Source: an uncultured Bacteroidales bacterium (lineage in GTDB: Bacteria; Bacteroidota; Bacteroidia; Bacteroidales; Bacteroidaceae). Taken from it: 64,000 nt of DNA. The stretch is taken from assembly GCA_902799685.1 (NCBI GenBank), contig CADCBO010000009.1, forward strand, positions 41,289-105,288. The letters run 5' to 3'. Made by a program: the position numbers and the translations under genes. The notes beneath the pieces are model-generated. The model searched no databases and was not told the DNA's origin. It was given only the letters and a program-made list of their open reading frames with translations. Shown piece by piece: positions 20,004-29,200 of this stretch (the stretch's first letter is position 1; the number at the start of each line of letters is the position of its first letter).

Positions 20004-20423
20004 ATGGAAAAAATTGGGGTATTGTTCAAAAAGAACAGGGAGCAGATAATGCAGTTCATAAGGTTCTGCATTGTAGGAACCATAGCGGCAGGCATCCACT
20101 ACGGAATCTACTATGTGCTCTTACGCATCGGTGCCGGGCATAACCCCGCATACGCAACCGGCTACATCATCTCATTCATCTGCAACTTCATAGCCACCAG
20201 CTATTTCACCTTCCATTCCAGCCCGTCATGGGGACGGTTCATCGGGTTCGCAGGCAGCCACGCGGTAAACTTCATCCTTCACATGGTGTTGCTCAACCTG
20301 TTCCTCTGGATGGGAATGCATGAACTCATTGCCCCCATAGCCGTAATGCTGGTGGCCATGCTGGTCCAATACACCATCCTAAACTTTGTCTTTAAAGGCG
20401 GCCGGAAGAAGACTGAAGATTGA
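20004..20423 (+). CDS. GtrA-family membrane protein
   Basis: A 139-residue protein with four predicted membrane segments ('FCIVGTIAAGIHYGIYYVLL', then 'YATGYIISFICNFIA', and two near 85-130). GtrA proteins are thought to flip lipid-linked sugars across the inner membrane for surface polysaccharide or teichoic acid decoration. The start at 20004 is chosen by the -7 box just upstream; the longer open frame runs back antisense into the GH43 gene. It converges with a GT2 enzyme of the GtrB type, so the two may form a flippase-transferase pair despite opposite strands. Confidence 0.88.
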   Translation: MEKIGVLFKKNREQIMQFIRFCIVGTIAAGIHYGIYYVLLRIGAGHNPAYATGYIISFICNFIATSYFTFHSSPSWGRFIGFAGSHAVNFILHMVLLNLFLWMGMHELIAPIAVMLVAMLVQYTILNFVFKGGRKKTED

Positions 20424-20429
20424 GAACTC

Positions 20430-21380
20430 TCAATTATCACTCAAAAGTGACCGGTCAATGATGTAGCGCGGCCTGCGTTTCATCTCCATGTACATCTTGC
20501 CTATATATGTGCCCACCACTCCTATTGCAATCGTCAGCACACTGCCTATGAACCAGACAGACAGCATGAGTGAACTCCAACCCGGCACATAGTGCCCCAT
20601 AATGACCGATACCAGAACATATATGAGCATGGCAAAAGCCAGTATCAGCATTACGACACCTATAACCGTTATGATCTGTATGGGTCTGATTGAGAATGAA
20701 GTAATACCGTCAAAAGCCAGATTCAGCATCTTGCGCAGCGTATATTTGGACTTGCCGTGCTCGCGGTTTGAAATCACATCATCTACGGTAGCGCTCTTGT
20801 AGCCTATCAGAGGAATCAGGCCGCGCAGATATATGTTGCGCTCCTCAAACAGAGCCAGCCCGTCAAGTGCCTTCCTGCCCATAAATCGGAAATCCGCGTG
20901 GTTATATACCGTCTGTACGCCCATGGACTCCTGGAGTTTGTAGAATGTCTGCGCAGTCATGCGTTTAAGAACCGGATCAGCCTCACGGCTCACCTTCACA
21001 CCATATATTATCTCGTTTCCCTGCTCATACAAGTCCACCATCTGCGGTATGCACCTTATGTCATCCTGCAGGTCGGCATCTATGGTAACCACACCGTCAA
21101 CCATGCCCCTGGCAGTCATCATTCCGGCCAGAATGGCATTCTGATGCCCTACATTGTGCGCCAGGCTTATTCCGCTTATCCGTTTGTCACCGGCATGAAG
21201 CTCCTCAATGATGCTCCACGATGCATCCAGGCTCCCGTCATTCACATACAGCACAAAACTGTCAGTACTGACCTTACCCTCCTTGACCATGGAATCCAGC
21301 AGTTCAATCAAGCGTCCTGCCGATACCCGGAGCATCTCCTCCTCATTGTAGCAGGGTGAAACAATAGCAAGTCTTATCAT
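20430..21380 (-). CDS. Family 2 glycosyltransferase, GtrB/DPM1 type
   Basis: A 316-residue inner-membrane enzyme that loads a sugar on undecaprenyl phosphate. The catalytic GT-A domain is at about 1-230 with 'VSPCYNEEE', 'VNDGSLDASW', 'DADLQDD' (metal site) and 'REHGKSKYTLRKM'; two membrane helices follow at about 232-300 ('IITVIGVVMLILAFAMLIYV'). Ends seven bases from the GtrA stop. Together with the deacetylase and GT87 gene on the other side of the divergent promoter it suggests a lipid-linked sugar pathway for envelope glycans. Confidence 0.93.
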   Translation of the reverse strand: MIRLAIVSPCYNEEEMLRVSAGRLIELLDSMVKEGKVSTDSFVLYVNDGSLDASWSIIEELHAGDKRISGISLAHNVGHQNAILAGMMTARGMVDGVVTIDADLQDDIRCIPQMVDLYEQGNEIIYGVKVSREADPVLKRMTAQTFYKLQESMGVQTVYNHADFRFMGRKALDGLALFEERNIYLRGLIPLIGYKSATVDDVISNREHGKSKYTLRKMLNLAFDGITSFSIRPIQIITVIGVVMLILAFAMLIYVLVSVIMGHYVPGWSSLMLSVWFIGSVLTIAIGVVGTYIGKMYMEMKRRPRYIIDRSLLSDN

Positions 21381-21397
21381 GTTTGATTATTTTGGCG

Positions 21398-21405
21398 TAA
21401 AGATA
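21398..21405 (-). promoter_or_regulatory. -7 box of the GT2 gene
   Basis: Minus-strand TATCTTTA, 17 bp before the GT2 ATG at 21380. Confidence 0.5.
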
Positions 21406-21428
21406 TAAAAAATAAGAAGCGGAAAGAG

Positions 21429-21436
21429 TATCTTTG
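21429..21436 (+). promoter_or_regulatory. -7 box of the deacetylase-GH3 operon
   Basis: TATCTTTG, 10 bp before the ATG at 21447; no other clear promoter is seen before the end of the operon at 29085. Confidence 0.6.
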
Positions 21437-21446
21437 CTTTTCAAAT

Positions 21447-22244
21447 ATGGTAGCACTTAGTTTTGACACCGAAGAGTTTGACGTACCCCGCGAGCACGGA
21501 GTTCAATGGGATACGCTTAACGAGGGCATGGAAGTCTCCGTCATCGGGACCAACCGCATCCTGGATTGTCTCAAGGAGTGTGGTGTAAAAGGCACATTCT
21601 TCTGTACATCCAATTTTGCAAAGAACGCCCCGCAAGTGATTGAACGTATTATTGCCGAAGGGCACGAGATAGCCGCACACGGCTGTGACCATTGGGAACC
21701 CAAACCCACGGACCTGGCCGACAGCAAACGCATCCTGGAAGCTCAGACAGGACTTTCTGTCAAGGGGTATCGTCAGCCACGCATGTTCCCGCTCTCCCTG
21801 CAGGAACTTAAAAGGAACGGCTACGTGTATAACGCATCGCTTAACCCCTGCTTCATTCCAGGCCGATATATGCACCTTTCTACTCCCAGAACCTGTTTCA
21901 TTGAGGACGGCATCATACAGATTCCCGCATCCGTATCGCCGCTGTTCAGGATTCCCATGTTCTGGCTGGCCCTTCATAACTTCCCGCTTTGGTACTACAA
22001 ACGGCTGGCCAGACGCATCCTGCGCCACGACGGATATTTCAACACATATTTCCATCCATGGGAGTTCTATCCGTTAGGAGAGCATCCGGAACTCAAGATG
22101 CCGTACATAATACGTCATAATGCAGGTGAAGGCATGTACAACCGTCTGCGTGATGTAATACAAGACCTTCAGAAACATGGTGCCAATTTCGTGACATACA
22201 GTGAACTGGCAGCCTCATACTCTGCAAACAAATTAGATAGATAA
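21447..22244 (+). CDS. Polysaccharide deacetylase (NodB-fold) family protein
   Basis: A 265-residue cytosolic enzyme, no signal peptide. The NodB fold is shown by 'VALSFDTEEFDVP' (catalytic Asp pair region), 'GVKGTFFCTSNFA', 'GHEIAAHGCDHW' (metal-binding His) and 'GYRQPRMF'. It resembles deacetylases of exopolysaccharide or lipid-linked sugar pathways; 'YFHPWEFYP' near the end is typical of that group. It likely removes an acetyl or formyl group from a lipid-linked sugar. First gene of a seven-gene plus-strand operon with gaps of a few bases, 8 bp before the GT87 gene. Confidence 0.87.
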   Translation: MVALSFDTEEFDVPREHGVQWDTLNEGMEVSVIGTNRILDCLKECGVKGTFFCTSNFAKNAPQVIERIIAEGHEIAAHGCDHWEPKPTDLADSKRILEAQTGLSVKGYRQPRMFPLSLQELKRNGYVYNASLNPCFIPGRYMHLSTPRTCFIEDGIIQIPASVSPLFRIPMFWLALHNFPLWYYKRLARRILRHDGYFNTYFHPWEFYPLGEHPELKMPYIIRHNAGEGMYNRLRDVIQDLQKHGANFVTYSELAASYSANKLDR

Positions 22245-22252
22245 CTGAAAAT

Positions 22253-23389
22253 ATGACAGATAACACCAGTAAGTTCAAGCAATTCTTTTCCAATCCCAGG
22301 AATGTGTATCTTATCGGATTGGTATTGGGTATGGCAGCCACATGCATTGAGTTGGCACGCTGCCGCGCCGAGAATCTGGTCGATTTCCGTGATGCCACAC
22401 ATCTTTTCTGGCAAGGTATCTCGGCCTATACGCAGGAATACGTGGATCTGCACGACGGACGTTTCTTCATCTACTCGCCCGTGTTCAACATCCTGTTCAC
22501 GCCGTTTGCATACATGCCACGCTGGATAAGCGGAATCCTGTGGAACCTGTGTAACTACACCCTGCTCTTCCTGGCTATCAGGAACCTGCCCGGACACCTT
22601 AAGGACAAATCCACTCAGATAATACTCTATCTCACACTTATCATCGTAGAGAGTCTCTTCTGCTTCCAATATAATGTAGTAGTCTGCTACATATTCCTGT
22701 GGGCATTCATACTGCTGGAGAGAGACCGTCCTTTCTGGGCTGTACTGCTCATAATGCTGTCAGCCACAACAAAGATTTACGGCATAGTTGAGCTTGGGCT
22801 CCTGTTCTGCTATCCCAAGGTATGGCGTAACCTGGGTTATGCAGTGCTGTGCGGATTGGTTCTGCTCCTGCTGCCTGTCCTCCAAACCGGATTCGACGGA
22901 CTCATTCCATGGTATATGGACTGGTTCAACGCTTTGGGCAGCCATCACGACACCACAGGCATCTACCCTTCAATTGTTTTCGCCATCCCCGGCATACTGC
23001 CCTATATGCGCATATTCCAGGCGTCAGTCATGGCAGTTCTCATAGCTGCATTCTTTGCCATGAAGAACCGCTGGAATGATTTCAGGTTCCGGGTACAGGC
23101 TCTTGGAATCCTCATGGGTTATATCATACTGTTCAGCGAGGCTGCCGAACCCCATACATACGTGATAGCACTCTCCGGATACATGATGTGCTGGTACACT
23201 TGGCGGGAACATACACTGTTTGACAAGATAATGTTCTGGGTAGTGTTTGTCCTGTTCAGCATAGTACCTACCGATGTACTCTGCCCCGCAAGCGTTCACC
23301 GGCTCATCAACAACACCCTGTTCTTCAACGTGTGGAGCTTTACTATAGTCTGGATAACAATGATTTACAAAACCGTTAAATACAACTAG
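22253..23389 (+). CDS. Membrane glycosyltransferase, GT87-like (DUF2029)
   Basis: A 378-residue polytopic membrane protein with about ten hydrophobic segments. The N-terminal loop has 'LVDFRDATHLFWQGISAYT' and 'FIYSPVFNILFTPFAYMP', typical of polyprenyl-phosphate-mannose-dependent transferases of the GT87 family; the Asp in 'VDFRD' is the expected catalytic base. It probably moves a lipid-carried sugar to a periplasmic acceptor. Placed between a NodB-type deacetylase and a SIMPL protein in one operon; the lipid-linked donor could be made by the neighbouring GT2. Confidence 0.8.
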   Translation: MTDNTSKFKQFFSNPRNVYLIGLVLGMAATCIELARCRAENLVDFRDATHLFWQGISAYTQEYVDLHDGRFFIYSPVFNILFTPFAYMPRWISGILWNLCNYTLLFLAIRNLPGHLKDKSTQIILYLTLIIVESLFCFQYNVVVCYIFLWAFILLERDRPFWAVLLIMLSATTKIYGIVELGLLFCYPKVWRNLGYAVLCGLVLLLLPVLQTGFDGLIPWYMDWFNALGSHHDTTGIYPSIVFAIPGILPYMRIFQASVMAVLIAAFFAMKNRWNDFRFRVQALGILMGYIILFSEAAEPHTYVIALSGYMMCWYTWREHTLFDKIMFWVVFVLFSIVPTDVLCPASVHRLINNTLFFNVWSFTIVWITMIYKTVKYN

Positions 23390-23397
23390 GATTGATT

Positions 23398-24081
23398 ATG
23401 AAAAGTTCAAGCAATTTCTGGGGTCTGCTGGCACTTGGTGTCTGCATAATCCTGTCGGTTAACAAGTTTACCGGTACAAAGCGTGTGGTAAATGTCAAAG
23501 GTCTGGCCACCCAGGAGGTTATGGCCGACCATGTAATCTGGCCCTTAGTCATTCAGGATGTTGACAATGACCTTATCAAGCTCTACTCGTCAATGGACAG
23601 CAAGAGCCAGGAGATAGTAAAGTTCCTCAAGGACGGCGGCATTAAGGAAAGTGAGATAAGCACCACAGCACCAACCGTTTATGACCGCAACGCCAACCGT
23701 TACTCAAACGAGTATATTGCATACCGCTATCAGATGCAGCAGGTTGTAACCGTCAGTTCAAGCAATGTGGAACTGGTTCGTCAGCTCATACTCAAGCAGG
23801 GAGACCTGCTCAAAAAAGGCATTGCCATAAGCGGCAATGACTACGAGCATCAGGTACAGTATGACTTCAACGGCCTCAACGACCTCAAGCCCCAGATGGT
23901 AGAGGTTGCAACCCGTAACGCCCGTGAGGTGGCTCAGAAGTTTGCCGATGACTCCGGCTCCAAGCTGGGCAAGATCCAGACCGCATCACAGGGCCAGTTC
24001 TCTATCTATGACCGTGACTCCAACACCCCCTGGATTAAGAACGTAAGAGTGGTTACATCAGTAACCTATTACCTCAAGTAA
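23398..24081 (+). CDS. SIMPL-domain (DUF541) protein
   Basis: A 227-residue protein with one N-terminal membrane anchor ('FWGLLALGVCIILSVNKF') and a SIMPL/DUF541 domain facing the periplasm: 'VKGLATQEVMADHVIWPL', repeated long helices, and 'YEHQVQYDFNGLNDLKPQM'. The domain is related to the oxidative-stress protein BP26/YggE, role unknown. ATG at 23398 is preferred to an in-frame TTG six bases upstream. Its TAA overlaps the rsmG ATG by one base, so the two are translationally coupled. Confidence 0.88.
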   Translation: MKSSSNFWGLLALGVCIILSVNKFTGTKRVVNVKGLATQEVMADHVIWPLVIQDVDNDLIKLYSSMDSKSQEIVKFLKDGGIKESEISTTAPTVYDRNANRYSNEYIAYRYQMQQVVTVSSSNVELVRQLILKQGDLLKKGIAISGNDYEHQVQYDFNGLNDLKPQMVEVATRNAREVAQKFADDSGSKLGKIQTASQGQFSIYDRDSNTPWIKNVRVVTSVTYYLK

Positions 24082-24704
24082 TGCAGCTCATAAGGAAATA
24101 CTTCCCGGACCTCACCAGCCTCCAGTATCAACAGCTGGAGGCTCTGGGGCCGTTATACACAGACTGGAACAGCAAAATCAACGTCATATCCCGCAAAGAT
24201 ATAGACAACCTGTATGAGCATCACGTGCTCCACTCCCTGGCCATAGCCAAGGTCATACGTTTTTCCGATGGCACACGTCTGGCCGATGTAGGCACCGGAG
24301 GAGGATTTCCCGGCATACCGCTTGCCATCATGTTCCCGGAGTGCAGTTTTACGCTCATAGACAGCATCGGAAAGAAGGTTCGTGTTGCACAGGATATAGC
24401 CGTTCAGATAGGCCTCAAGAATGTAATCTGCCGCCATGAGCGGGCCGAGGATGACAAGGACAGATATGAGTTCATACTGTCACGCGGAGTGATGCCCCTG
24501 CCCGACCTCTGTTCCGTAGCCGGGCGCCTTCTGGACCGCAAGGTACAGCGCAACGCCTACCCCAACGGAATCATTTGTCTTAAAGGCGGTGACCTTAGCG
24601 CAGAGACAGCCAAATTCCGTAAGGTCACAGAGATTACAGAGATAAGCAAGTATTTCACCGAGGAATTCTTCAAGGACAAGAAAACCGTTTACGTACAGAT
24701 ATGA
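24081..24704 (+). CDS. rsmG: 16S rRNA (guanine-N7)-methyltransferase RsmG
   Basis: A 207-residue SAM-dependent enzyme that methylates G527 of 16S rRNA. Seen: 'WNSKINVISRKD' and 'HVLHSLAIAK' in the N-terminal part, the SAM motif 'LADVGTGGGFPGIPLAI', and 'FTLIDSIGKKVR'. Loss in other bacteria gives low-level streptomycin resistance. Starts inside the stop of the SIMPL gene and overlaps the next gene by four bases (ATGA). Confidence 0.96.
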   Translation: MQLIRKYFPDLTSLQYQQLEALGPLYTDWNSKINVISRKDIDNLYEHHVLHSLAIAKVIRFSDGTRLADVGTGGGFPGIPLAIMFPECSFTLIDSIGKKVRVAQDIAVQIGLKNVICRHERAEDDKDRYEFILSRGVMPLPDLCSVAGRLLDRKVQRNAYPNGIICLKGGDLSAETAKFRKVTEITEISKYFTEEFFKDKKTVYVQI

Positions 24705-25336
24705 TGCAAGTTAAGTGCTTTGAGTTCAACTTCCTTCCGGTCAACACCTACGTAATCTGGGATGAGACAAAACAGGCCGCCGTCATAGATCCCGGCTGTT
24801 TCTATCCCGGCGAGACGGAGCAACTGGCAGCATTCATACGTGATAACGGTCTGGAGGTAAAACTGTTATTGAACACACACTTGCATTTTGACCACGTATT
24901 CGGCAACACCTTCGTAGAGGAGACTTACGGAGTCAAGGCCCGCGCCAATGACCTGGATATGCCATGGATAAAGACCATGAGTGCCCGGCTGTCGGTTTTC
25001 GGAATCAATTATCAGGGTCAAGTAAACCCCATAGAGCCGCAGAACGTACTGAATGAAGGCGATACGGTGAGTTTTGGCAGCACCACCCTGCACGTGCTGC
25101 ACATACCCGGTCATTCTCCAGGCAGCGTGGTATTCTGGAACAAGAATCAGCAGTGCGTCTTTACAGGCGACGTCATATTCCAGGGCAGCTACGGCCGTAC
25201 CGATTTCCCCGACGGCAACCATCAGGCGCTTATGACCGGCATACGCACCAAACTGCTCACCATGCCAGATGAGACAATCGTCTATCCCGGCCACGGCCCG
25301 GCCACCACAATCAAACACGAGAAAGCATATTACTGA
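24701..25336 (+). CDS. Metallo-beta-lactamase-fold hydrolase (glyoxalase II-like)
   Basis: A 211-residue cytosolic enzyme. The zinc-binding signature 'THLHFDH' (near residue 60), 'GHSPGSVVF', 'FTGDVIFQGSYGRTD' and 'YPGHGPATT' are all present. Family members hydrolyse thioesters such as hydroxyacyl-glutathione or act on related substrates. The C-terminal substrate domain of true glyoxalase II is missing, so the substrate is open. Overlaps rsmG by four bases and is one base from the next ATG. Confidence 0.9.
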   Translation: MMQVKCFEFNFLPVNTYVIWDETKQAAVIDPGCFYPGETEQLAAFIRDNGLEVKLLLNTHLHFDHVFGNTFVEETYGVKARANDLDMPWIKTMSARLSVFGINYQGQVNPIEPQNVLNEGDTVSFGSTTLHVLHIPGHSPGSVVFWNKNQQCVFTGDVIFQGSYGRTDFPDGNHQALMTGIRTKLLTMPDETIVYPGHGPATTIKHEKAYY

Positions 25337-25337
25337 C

Positions 25338-26420
25338 ATGAAAACCAAAGCATTACTGACCTTATCCGCACTGTTGGCCTGTGTATGTGTTTACGCGCAG
25401 GACCAGCCCACATCGGCAATGGTGTTTGACAGCTACGAATGGGATTTCGGACCTATCAATGAGGCCGACGGCCCCGTGATGCACACATTCCGCTTTGTCA
25501 ACATATCCAATAACCCCATCCAGATAGACAACGTGGCCACCAGCTGCGGCTGTACCACCGTCCAGTACTCCACCGAGCCCATACACGGCGGCGAGGAAGG
25601 TGAGATTACCGTAGTCTTTGACCCCTCCCGCTACGACGGCCGCGTGTTCCGCGAGGTTGAGATAATCACCAAGGACCGCATCAACTACGCATATCTCACT
25701 GTTTATGCCGATGTCACCCCCATACCCATGGGACTGGAGCAGATATATCCCTACCTGCTGGCAGGAACCATAAAAACCAACTCCAAGCACTGCACCTTCG
25801 GTTATATCAACCAGGGAGAGAGCGTCACCAAGGTAGTGCGCATAGCCAATGTAGGTGACAAAACCGTTAAGCTATCAACAGTCACCTCCGGAAACCGCTA
25901 CGGAATGAGCGTAGATTGCCCCCAGAGCATAGCCCCGCAAGAGGTAGTGAGCATACACATTACATATGATATCCCCAAGGGCAAGAACTACTTTGGAATA
26001 GCCCGTGACACCGTCTGGATCGTAGCCGACGGAGCGAAGAGCCAGGAGCCCATAACCGTAAACGCCATTCGTATCGAAAAACTCTCCAACGCCGACAACA
26101 AACCCAAGCCTGTCATGCGCATAGAGCCCACATACGTGGAGTTCGGAGAGAAATCGCCCGGCAAGATCTACAAGAAGACAATAGTGATAGGCAACACCGG
26201 AAATGCCGACCTCATATTCCGCAACATCGAGCCCATGCCAGGCACAGCCATCAGCATCAGCAGCGGCCAGGTAATCAAGCCCGGCAAGGAGATGAAAGTA
26301 ACCGTAGCCGTCACCAACTCCCGCCAGCCCCACTACACCACCATGGGCTCCATCAACCTAACCACCAACGACCCCATCCGCCCCTTCTACGAATTAAGAC
26401 TGCAAATCGACACAAAATAA
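25338..26420 (+). CDS. Secreted DUF1573 protein
   Basis: A 360-residue exported protein, signal peptide ending 'CVYAQ'. Two Ig-like DUF1573 repeats are seen: 'EWDFGPINEADGPVMHTFRF' with 'TSCGCTTVQYS' (about 35-130) and 'YVEFGEKSPGKIYKKTIVI' (about 270-350). The 'SCGCT' motif is typical of this Bacteroidetes family, function unknown, probably periplasmic. Start at 25338 is chosen by the signal peptide and by adjacency to the previous stop. Ten bases separate it from the GH3 gene. Confidence 0.85.
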   Translation: MKTKALLTLSALLACVCVYAQDQPTSAMVFDSYEWDFGPINEADGPVMHTFRFVNISNNPIQIDNVATSCGCTTVQYSTEPIHGGEEGEITVVFDPSRYDGRVFREVEIITKDRINYAYLTVYADVTPIPMGLEQIYPYLLAGTIKTNSKHCTFGYINQGESVTKVVRIANVGDKTVKLSTVTSGNRYGMSVDCPQSIAPQEVVSIHITYDIPKGKNYFGIARDTVWIVADGAKSQEPITVNAIRIEKLSNADNKPKPVMRIEPTYVEFGEKSPGKIYKKTIVIGNTGNADLIFRNIEPMPGTAISISSGQVIKPGKEMKVTVAVTNSRQPHYTTMGSINLTTNDPIRPFYELRLQIDTK

Positions 26421-26430
26421 CCCAAAATTT

Positions 26431-29085
26431 ATGAAAATCCTAAAAGTATTGGCCGGAGCGGCAGTAGCGCTGTCACTAACGGCTTGCGGAGGCGGCAACT
26501 CAGCCAAGTATGAGTATCCCTTCCAGAACCCCAATCTCAAAATTGAGAAACGTGTAGAGAACCTTCTGTCACTGCTTACACCCGAAGAAAAAGTAGGCCT
26601 GATGATGAACGGTTCAATCTCCATCGACAGCCTTGGCATCCCCGCCTACAACTGGTGGTCAGAGGCCTGTCACGGCATCTGCATGAACGGAGCAACCGTG
26701 TTCCCGCAGGCAATAGCATTGGCCGCCACATTCGATGACGCCCAGCAGTATGAGGTATATACCGCCGTGTCCGATGAGGCCCGCGCCCACTGGAATACCA
26801 GTGACCACAACCAGTTCGGCAAGACCCGTGCTACAGGCGGTTCCTGGCATCAGGGACTCTCATTCTGGTGCCCCAACATCAACATCTTCCGTGACCCGCG
26901 CTGGGGACGCGGCCAGGAGACCAGCGGCGAGGACCCCTACCTTACCGGCAAGATGGGAACCGCCCTTGTAAAAGGTATGCAGGGCGATAACCCCAAATAC
27001 TACAAGACCCACGCCTGTGCCAAGCACTACGCAGTACACAGCGGTCTGGAAGCCAACCGTCACCGCTTTAACGTAGCGGTATCCATGCGTGACCTGTGGG
27101 AGACCTACCTTCCCGCTTTCAAGACCCTGGTAACTGAGGCCAACGTGCAGGAGGTAATGTGTGCCTACAACGCATATGAGGGCGAACCCTGCTGCGGCAG
27201 CGACCGTCTGCTCACCGACATCCTGCGCAACAAGTGGGGATTCAAGGCCCTGGTAGTATCAGACTGCGGCGCCATCAACAACTTCTACAACCGCGGCCAG
27301 CATGAGACCCACGCCAACGCCGTCGAGGCCAGTGTTGATGCAGTACTCTCAGGCACCGATATCGAGTGCGGCACCAGCTACAACGCCCTTGTCCAGGCCA
27401 TGCAGGAAGGCAAGATAAGCGAGGCCGACATAGACGTATCCCTGCGCCGCATCCTGCGCTCACGCTTTGAGCTGGGCATGCATGATCCCGTCGAGATGGA
27501 TCCCTGGAAAGACCTTGGTGCCGATGACATAAGCAGCCCCGCACACACCGCACTCGCCCACAAGGCAGCCGATGAGGCAATGGTCCTGCTCAAGAACCAG
27601 GGCAACATCCTGCCTCTTAAGAAAGAGGGACTGACAATCGCCATCGTAGGTCCCAACGCCGACAACGTATCAATGCAGTACGGTAACTACAACGGCACCC
27701 CAACCCGCGAGAACCAGATCTCCATCCTCCAGGCCATCAAGGCCAAGGCTCCAAACGCCAAGATAATATATGACCGCGCATGCGAGCTTGCCGATGACTA
27801 CCTGACCGTAAACCACATCCAGGATCTGAACGGCGGCAAGGGCCTCTATGCCGAGTTCTGGAACAACACCACCATGAGCGGCACCCCCGTTGCCAAAGGT
27901 TACTACGATGAAATCAACATGCGCACCATGGGTGACTACCGTTTTGCCGATGGAGTCGAGTTCACAAACTTCTCAGCCCGTATGACCGGCAGGTACGTAG
28001 CCGACTTTACCGGTGACCTTAGCTACAACCTGCGCGGCAACGACACCTGGAAACTTATCGTCAACGGCAAGGTCATAGCCGAGCAGAAACAGCCCGCACA
28101 GGGACGCGGCGGATTCGGCCGTGGCATGCAGCAACAGACACCCTCATTCAAGGTCGTAAAGGGTCAGACCTACAACATCCAGCTTGACTTCACAAAGGGA
28201 GAATCAGGTTCAGCTTACCTTACATTCGAGCTCAGCCAGCGCAAGCTTGCCGAATTCCAGTCTGTAGCCCAGAAGGTTAAGGATGCCGATGTAATCATCA
28301 TGGTATCAGGCATCTCCGCCCGTCTTGAGGGTGAAGAGATGCGCGTCAACTATGAGGGATTCTCGGGCGGTGACCGCACCAAGATAGAGCTCCCCAAGGT
28401 TCAGCTCAATCTGCTTGAGGCCATGTACAAGACCGGCAAGCCCGTCATCCTGGTCAACTGCTCAGGTTCTGCTATCGGATTCGGTGCTGTAGAGAACCAG
28501 TATCAGGCACTCCTGCAGGCATGGTACGGCGGTCAGGCCGGAGGTCTGGCTGTAGCCGATGTCCTGTTTGGCGACTACAACCCCGCAGGCCGTCTGCCCG
28601 TAACCTTCTACAAGAGCACCGACCAGCTGCCAGGCGATGTCGAGGATTACAACATGGACCACGGCTTCACCTACCGCTACTTCAAGGGCGAGCCTCTGTA
28701 CGCATTCGGCTACGGTCTTAGCTACACCACATTCAGCTACGGCGATGCCACCCTCTCCAAGCAGAGCATCAAGGCCGGCGGCACAGTCGATATCACCGTT
28801 CCCGTAACCAACACCGGCAAGCGTGACGGCGACGAGGTAGTACAGATCTACATCAAGTCACTCGACAACCCCCAGGCCCCCATCAAGTCCCTCAAGGGAT
28901 TCAAGCGCGTCAACATCCCCGCCGGCCAGACCGCCCAGGTAAAGATCACCCTCGAGCCCAAGGCCTTCGAGTACTACGACGAAAAGATCGATGAGCTTGC
29001 AGCCATGCCCGGCCGCTACAAGATCCTCTACGGTCCCTCATCCCTAGACAAAGACCTCAAATCCCTCGACTTCACCGTAAAGTAA
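26431..29085 (+). CDS. Glycoside hydrolase family 3 lipoprotein with PA14 domain
   Basis: An 884-residue exo-glycosidase, most like bacterial beta-glucosidase/beta-xylosidase enzymes for plant hemicellulose. Lipobox 'LSLTACGG' at the N-terminus. Order: GH3 N-terminal barrel (about 35-350; 'CHGICMNGATVFPQAI', 'NINIFRDPRWGRGQET', 'KHYAVHSG', nucleophile Asp278 in 'VVSDCG'), GH3 C-terminal domain split by a PA14 domain (about 465-600; 'GLYAEFWNNTTMSG'), and an FN3-like domain (about 770-880). The PA14 part carries a Gly/Arg/Gln-rich loop 'QGRGGFGRGMQQQ'. Last gene of the 21.4-29.1 kb operon. Confidence 0.93.
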   Translation: MKILKVLAGAAVALSLTACGGGNSAKYEYPFQNPNLKIEKRVENLLSLLTPEEKVGLMMNGSISIDSLGIPAYNWWSEACHGICMNGATVFPQAIALAATFDDAQQYEVYTAVSDEARAHWNTSDHNQFGKTRATGGSWHQGLSFWCPNINIFRDPRWGRGQETSGEDPYLTGKMGTALVKGMQGDNPKYYKTHACAKHYAVHSGLEANRHRFNVAVSMRDLWETYLPAFKTLVTEANVQEVMCAYNAYEGEPCCGSDRLLTDILRNKWGFKALVVSDCGAINNFYNRGQHETHANAVEASVDAVLSGTDIECGTSYNALVQAMQEGKISEADIDVSLRRILRSRFELGMHDPVEMDPWKDLGADDISSPAHTALAHKAADEAMVLLKNQGNILPLKKEGLTIAIVGPNADNVSMQYGNYNGTPTRENQISILQAIKAKAPNAKIIYDRACELADDYLTVNHIQDLNGGKGLYAEFWNNTTMSGTPVAKGYYDEINMRTMGDYRFADGVEFTNFSARMTGRYVADFTGDLSYNLRGNDTWKLIVNGKVIAEQKQPAQGRGGFGRGMQQQTPSFKVVKGQTYNIQLDFTKGESGSAYLTFELSQRKLAEFQSVAQKVKDADVIIMVSGISARLEGEEMRVNYEGFSGGDRTKIELPKVQLNLLEAMYKTGKPVILVNCSGSAIGFGAVENQYQALLQAWYGGQAGGLAVADVLFGDYNPAGRLPVTFYKSTDQLPGDVEDYNMDHGFTYRYFKGEPLYAFGYGLSYTTFSYGDATLSKQSIKAGGTVDITVPVTNTGKRDGDEVVQIYIKSLDNPQAPIKSLKGFKRVNIPAGQTAQVKITLEPKAFEYYDEKIDELAAMPGRYKILYGPSSLDKDLKSLDFTVK

Positions 29086-29200
29086 ATTGAGAATTGAGAA
29101 TTGAGAATTGAGAATTATAAAAAAGGTTCGGAATGATTTCCGAACCTTTTTTAATGTCGCGGGATTTACGCAGGTGCGTGTAATTCTCAATTCTCAATTC
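29086..29200. repeat. Composite repeat cassette with two-way terminator (copy 1)
   Basis: Tandem GAATTGA units at the left, inverted TCAATTC units at the right, and between them a hairpin AAAAAAGGTTCGGAA / TTCCGAACCTTTTTT (29119-29152) plus a 30-bp conserved tail containing 'TGTCGCGGGA' and 'TTTACGCAGGTGC'. It lies between the convergent GH3 and phosphatase genes. A second copy in opposite orientation is at 36790-36954. Confidence 0.85.
29119..29152. terminator. Two-way terminator inside composite cassette 1
   Basis: A 15-bp stem with loop TGA, A-run before and T-run after, serving GH3 (+) and the histidine phosphatase (-). Confidence 0.9.

Noticed and set aside
27275-27665. Long Arg/Cys-rich frames opposite the GH3 gene
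   Set aside because: High-GC antisense shadows of the catalytic domain.
29086-29200. CRISPR or simple satellite
   Set aside because: The 9-bp units are contiguous without spacers and frame a terminator; another copy has the same composite plan.
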